Position numbers and translations under genes: made by a program
Source of the DNA: Dehalococcoidia bacterium
Lineage (GTDB): Bacteria; Chloroflexota; Dehalococcoidia; Dehalococcoidales; BS750m-G39
Length of the DNA: 7,282 bases
Assembly (NCBI GenBank): GCA_030615425.1
Contig: JAUWZG010000051.1
Location: forward strand, 1-7,282
Direction: 5' to 3'
Notes under the pieces: generated by a model
Seen by the model: only the letters and a program-made list of their open reading frames with translations
What the model was told of the DNA's origin: nothing
Database searches by the model: none
In this document: one piece after another, positions 5,364-7,282 of the stretch
Layout of the letters: each line of letters begins with the position of its first letter
Numbering within the stretch: position 1 is the stretch's first letter

Positions 5364-5433
5364 TGCTTATGGAATAAAGATTTAGGTGAGGTTGTGGTAG
5401 AGTAATAAAATCCCTAATTAAGGAGGAAAACAG

Positions 5434-7227
5434 ATGACAAGGAAGATTTTATGGATGATGATGAGCTTCCTATTGGTGGTCTCTTTAGTGCTGACCTCTT
5501 GTGCTAAGGAAGAGGTAGTAGATGAAGATGAAGAGGAAGATGATGAAGATGAGGTAGTAGATGAAGATGAAGATGAAGATGATGAAGATGTGGTGGTAGT
5601 GCCAGCAGTAGGGGAGCCGCAATATGGCGGGACGCTTACCGTTGTCCACCGTACCGAAACCACCGAAGGAATTCCGGACCCAGGCAACCCTCTTTACCCC
5701 TGCGTGTATTGGCTGAACCACGTTTGTGAGCGCCTTCTCACGGGAGGCTTGGAAGAGTATGGGCCTAGAGGCACCGGTGAATATAGCTTCAAAGACCAAG
5801 TTTTCCCCCCCGAGAAGTATTTGGTGGGCTCTCTGGCCGAAAGTTGGGAGATTACTCCCGATGAGCTGGTCATCAACATACGCCCCGGTGTTTACTGGTC
5901 GGGTATGAGCATAAATCCAGTAATGGAATCGAGGGAATATACTGCCGATGACTTCGTATTTAACTTTAACCGCACTCTAGAGGCGGATTTCTGGGCGGTC
6001 CCAGCTGTGAAGGACTGGGCATATCCCGCATACGTTGAGGGCAGATACACGGCTATTATTCCAACCAAATTTTCAAATCCCTTGTGGTGGCTGCACCTTA
6101 ATTTCACGATATTTGGTGAGCAGATACCCCCTGAAACGGTTGAAGCCGGTCCCAGGGATTGGAGGAACATAGTTGGCACCGGACCATTTGTAATTACGAA
6201 GTATGTCCCCGGTACTTACATGACTTATGCGCCGAACCCTCTTTACTGGAGAAAGACAACCATCAACGGCAAGGAGTATCCAATACCGTTTGTAGACGAG
6301 CTTGTCATGCCCGTCATAGCGGATGAAGTTACTGCAATAGCCGCCCTGCGGACAGCGACGCTTGACATGTACAACTACGTTGATTTTCCTAACGTGGAGA
6401 ACTTAACCCAAACAAACCCTGAGTTGCTAAAGTCCCCTGGGCTGGATGGTGGTTGCTGGAGAATATCCTTCAGGATCGACAAGCCGCCTTTCAACGACGT
6501 AAATGTTCGGCGAGCTTTGTTCCTTGGTACAGACAAGCAAGCCATAACTAAGGCGCTGACCGGAATGGACTTCCGTGTTGAATGGCCAATATGGGCCGGA
6601 GATGAAGGCTACACCCCGCTGGAAGAACTTCCTGCGGAAACCCGATTGCTATATGACTATGACCCGGATTTGGCAAGGCAGATGCTGGACGATGCTGGTC
6701 AGGCTGATGGCTTTAAGGCAAATATGTTTGTCCAGGCCCGGCCCCTCACAGCAGATCTAGCAGAGTGGGTTGCCAGCGAGTGGAAAACGAACTATAACAT
6801 TGACCTCTCATTACAAGTAGGTGAGATGGCCATCGACGTAACAACTCTGGATCCGGATGATTGGGACTGCTGCTTAAGCTGGGAGGGCGAAGCTATGACG
6901 TATAACAGCATGATGCTCCACTATCATAGCAAGAACATAGGGTTAGTGGGGGGAAATAGGTTTTCGTTTTCAGACCCCTATGTTGACCAGCAACTGGAGA
7001 AGGCAAAGCTAACGGTTGATTTCGCTGAGCGAGGGGCCATATACAAGGAGATAGGCTTAAAGGTGCTTAGCGAGGCTTTCGCTATTCCCTTTGGTTGGCC
7101 CCCCAAATATAATTATTGGTGGCCGTGGATAAAGAATTACTATGGTGAATCGTACTATTTCATACATAACCCTCCCTATGATCTCATGTGGATTGACCAG
7201 GACCTGAAGGCAGAGATGGGATATTAG
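5434..7227 (+). CDS. lipoprotein solute-binding protein, peptide/oligosaccharide ABC transporter (SBP family 5, DppA/OppA type)
   Basis: A 597-residue extracytoplasmic receptor that delivers solute to the two permeases. The signal peptide (MTRKILWMMMSFLLVVSLVL) ends in lipobox LTSC, with C23 the lipidated residue. An extreme Asp/Glu linker (26-52) follows, then QYGGTLTV (63-70), the usual opening of the domain. Internal family marks include LAESWEITPDELVINIRPGVYW, TADDFVF, VGTGPF (247-252) and PPFNDVNVRRAL (351-362). The C-terminal half is rich in Trp and Tyr, consistent with a large cleft. A perfect AGGAGG at 5421-5426, seven bases before the ATG, is the strongest ribosome site in the window, which fits the excess of binding protein over permease usually needed. 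Unusually, it follows rather than precedes the permease genes. No ATPase gene follows within the window. Peptide is not assured as substrate, because this family also carries sugars, opines and nickel. Confidence 0.95.
   Translation: MTRKILWMMMSFLLVVSLVLTSCAKEEVVDEDEEEDDEDEVVDEDEDEDDEDVVVVPAVGEPQYGGTLTVVHRTETTEGIPDPGNPLYPCVYWLNHVCERLLTGGLEEYGPRGTGEYSFKDQVFPPEKYLVGSLAESWEITPDELVINIRPGVYWSGMSINPVMESREYTADDFVFNFNRTLEADFWAVPAVKDWAYPAYVEGRYTAIIPTKFSNPLWWLHLNFTIFGEQIPPETVEAGPRDWRNIVGTGPFVITKYVPGTYMTYAPNPLYWRKTTINGKEYPIPFVDELVMPVIADEVTAIAALRTATLDMYNYVDFPNVENLTQTNPELLKSPGLDGGCWRISFRIDKPPFNDVNVRRALFLGTDKQAITKALTGMDFRVEWPIWAGDEGYTPLEELPAETRLLYDYDPDLARQMLDDAGQADGFKANMFVQARPLTADLAEWVASEWKTNYNIDLSLQVGEMAIDVTTLDPDDWDCCLSWEGEAMTYNSMMLHYHSKNIGLVGGNRFSFSDPYVDQQLEKAKLTVDFAERGAIYKEIGLKVLSEAFAIPFGWPPKYNYWWPWIKNYYGESYYFIHNPPYDLMWIDQDLKAEMGY
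5512..5589 (+). repeat. 39-bp in-frame tandem duplication encoding the acidic linker
   Basis: Positions 5512-5550 and 5551-5589 are two direct copies differing at one base (GAG versus GAT, Glu34 versus Asp47). Each encodes EVV followed by ten Asp/Glu residues. Within each copy the sequence is mostly GAT/GAA triplets, so replication slippage is the likely origin. The repeat lies just after the lipidated Cys and lengthens the tether between membrane and binding domain. Confidence 0.92.
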
Positions 7228-7282
7228 GTAGCCACCGCAGAAAGAGCTTCAGCAAGTCCTAATAAAGGATTAGTGGCCAGAA

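Noticed and set aside
5418..5687. Minus-strand frame encoding a poly-Ser protein
   Set aside because: It is the antisense shadow of the GAT/GAA repeat in the binding-protein gene.
7259..7273. CTAAT/ATTAG 5-bp hairpin after the binding-protein gene
   Set aside because: Short, AT-rich and without a T run before the window ends. Not enough to call a terminator; nothing else is seen in 7228-7282.
1..7282. tRNA, rRNA, CRISPR array, insertion sequence or attachment site
   Set aside because: No tRNA T-loop with cloverleaf, no spaced direct repeats, no transposase motif and no terminal inverted repeats were seen on reading the window.

Overview
The window appears to be bacterial chromosome of roughly balanced base composition, with Shine-Dalgarno-led genes. 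The style suggests a Chloroflexota (Dehalococcoidia-like) bacterium: a lipoprotein peptide-binding protein with a long Asp/Glu linker, a 68-residue helix-turn-helix protein of a kind I associate with that group, and a small ribbon-helix-helix protein. This assignment is an inference from gene style; no marker gene is present.

Layout. Positions 1-664 (minus strand) hold the N-terminal third of a gamma-glutamyltransferase gene that runs off the left edge. A short divergent intergenic region follows, with one candidate promoter facing each way. Positions 912-1100 (plus) encode a lone ribbon-helix-helix-like small protein, followed by two terminator-like hairpins. Positions 1224-1689 are unusual: a long hairpin with a U-rich tail, a roughly 95-nt multi-stem RNA candidate, a 56-residue Lys/Glu/Pro-rich ORF, and a roughly 124-nt RNA candidate closed by a 13-bp stem. 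A small helix-turn-helix protein follows at 1723-1929.

Positions 2044-7227 form a plus-strand cluster preceded by a good promoter candidate. It encodes an enolase-superfamily (mandelate racemase/muconate lactonizing type) enzyme, two Dpp/Opp-type ABC permeases and a lipoprotein solute-binding protein. The likely logic is uptake of a small polar solute and its intracellular conversion by the enolase-family enzyme, probably a sugar-acid-type dehydratase or isomerase. The ATPase subunits are not in the window and would be expected just downstream.

Most notable are the two structured RNA candidates flanking the tiny ORF, the missing canonical metal-ligand Asp in the enolase-family enzyme, and a 39-bp in-frame tandem duplication that builds the acidic linker of the binding protein. 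I found no insertion sequence, CRISPR array, tRNA or rRNA. No complete new system can be demonstrated from this sequence alone.
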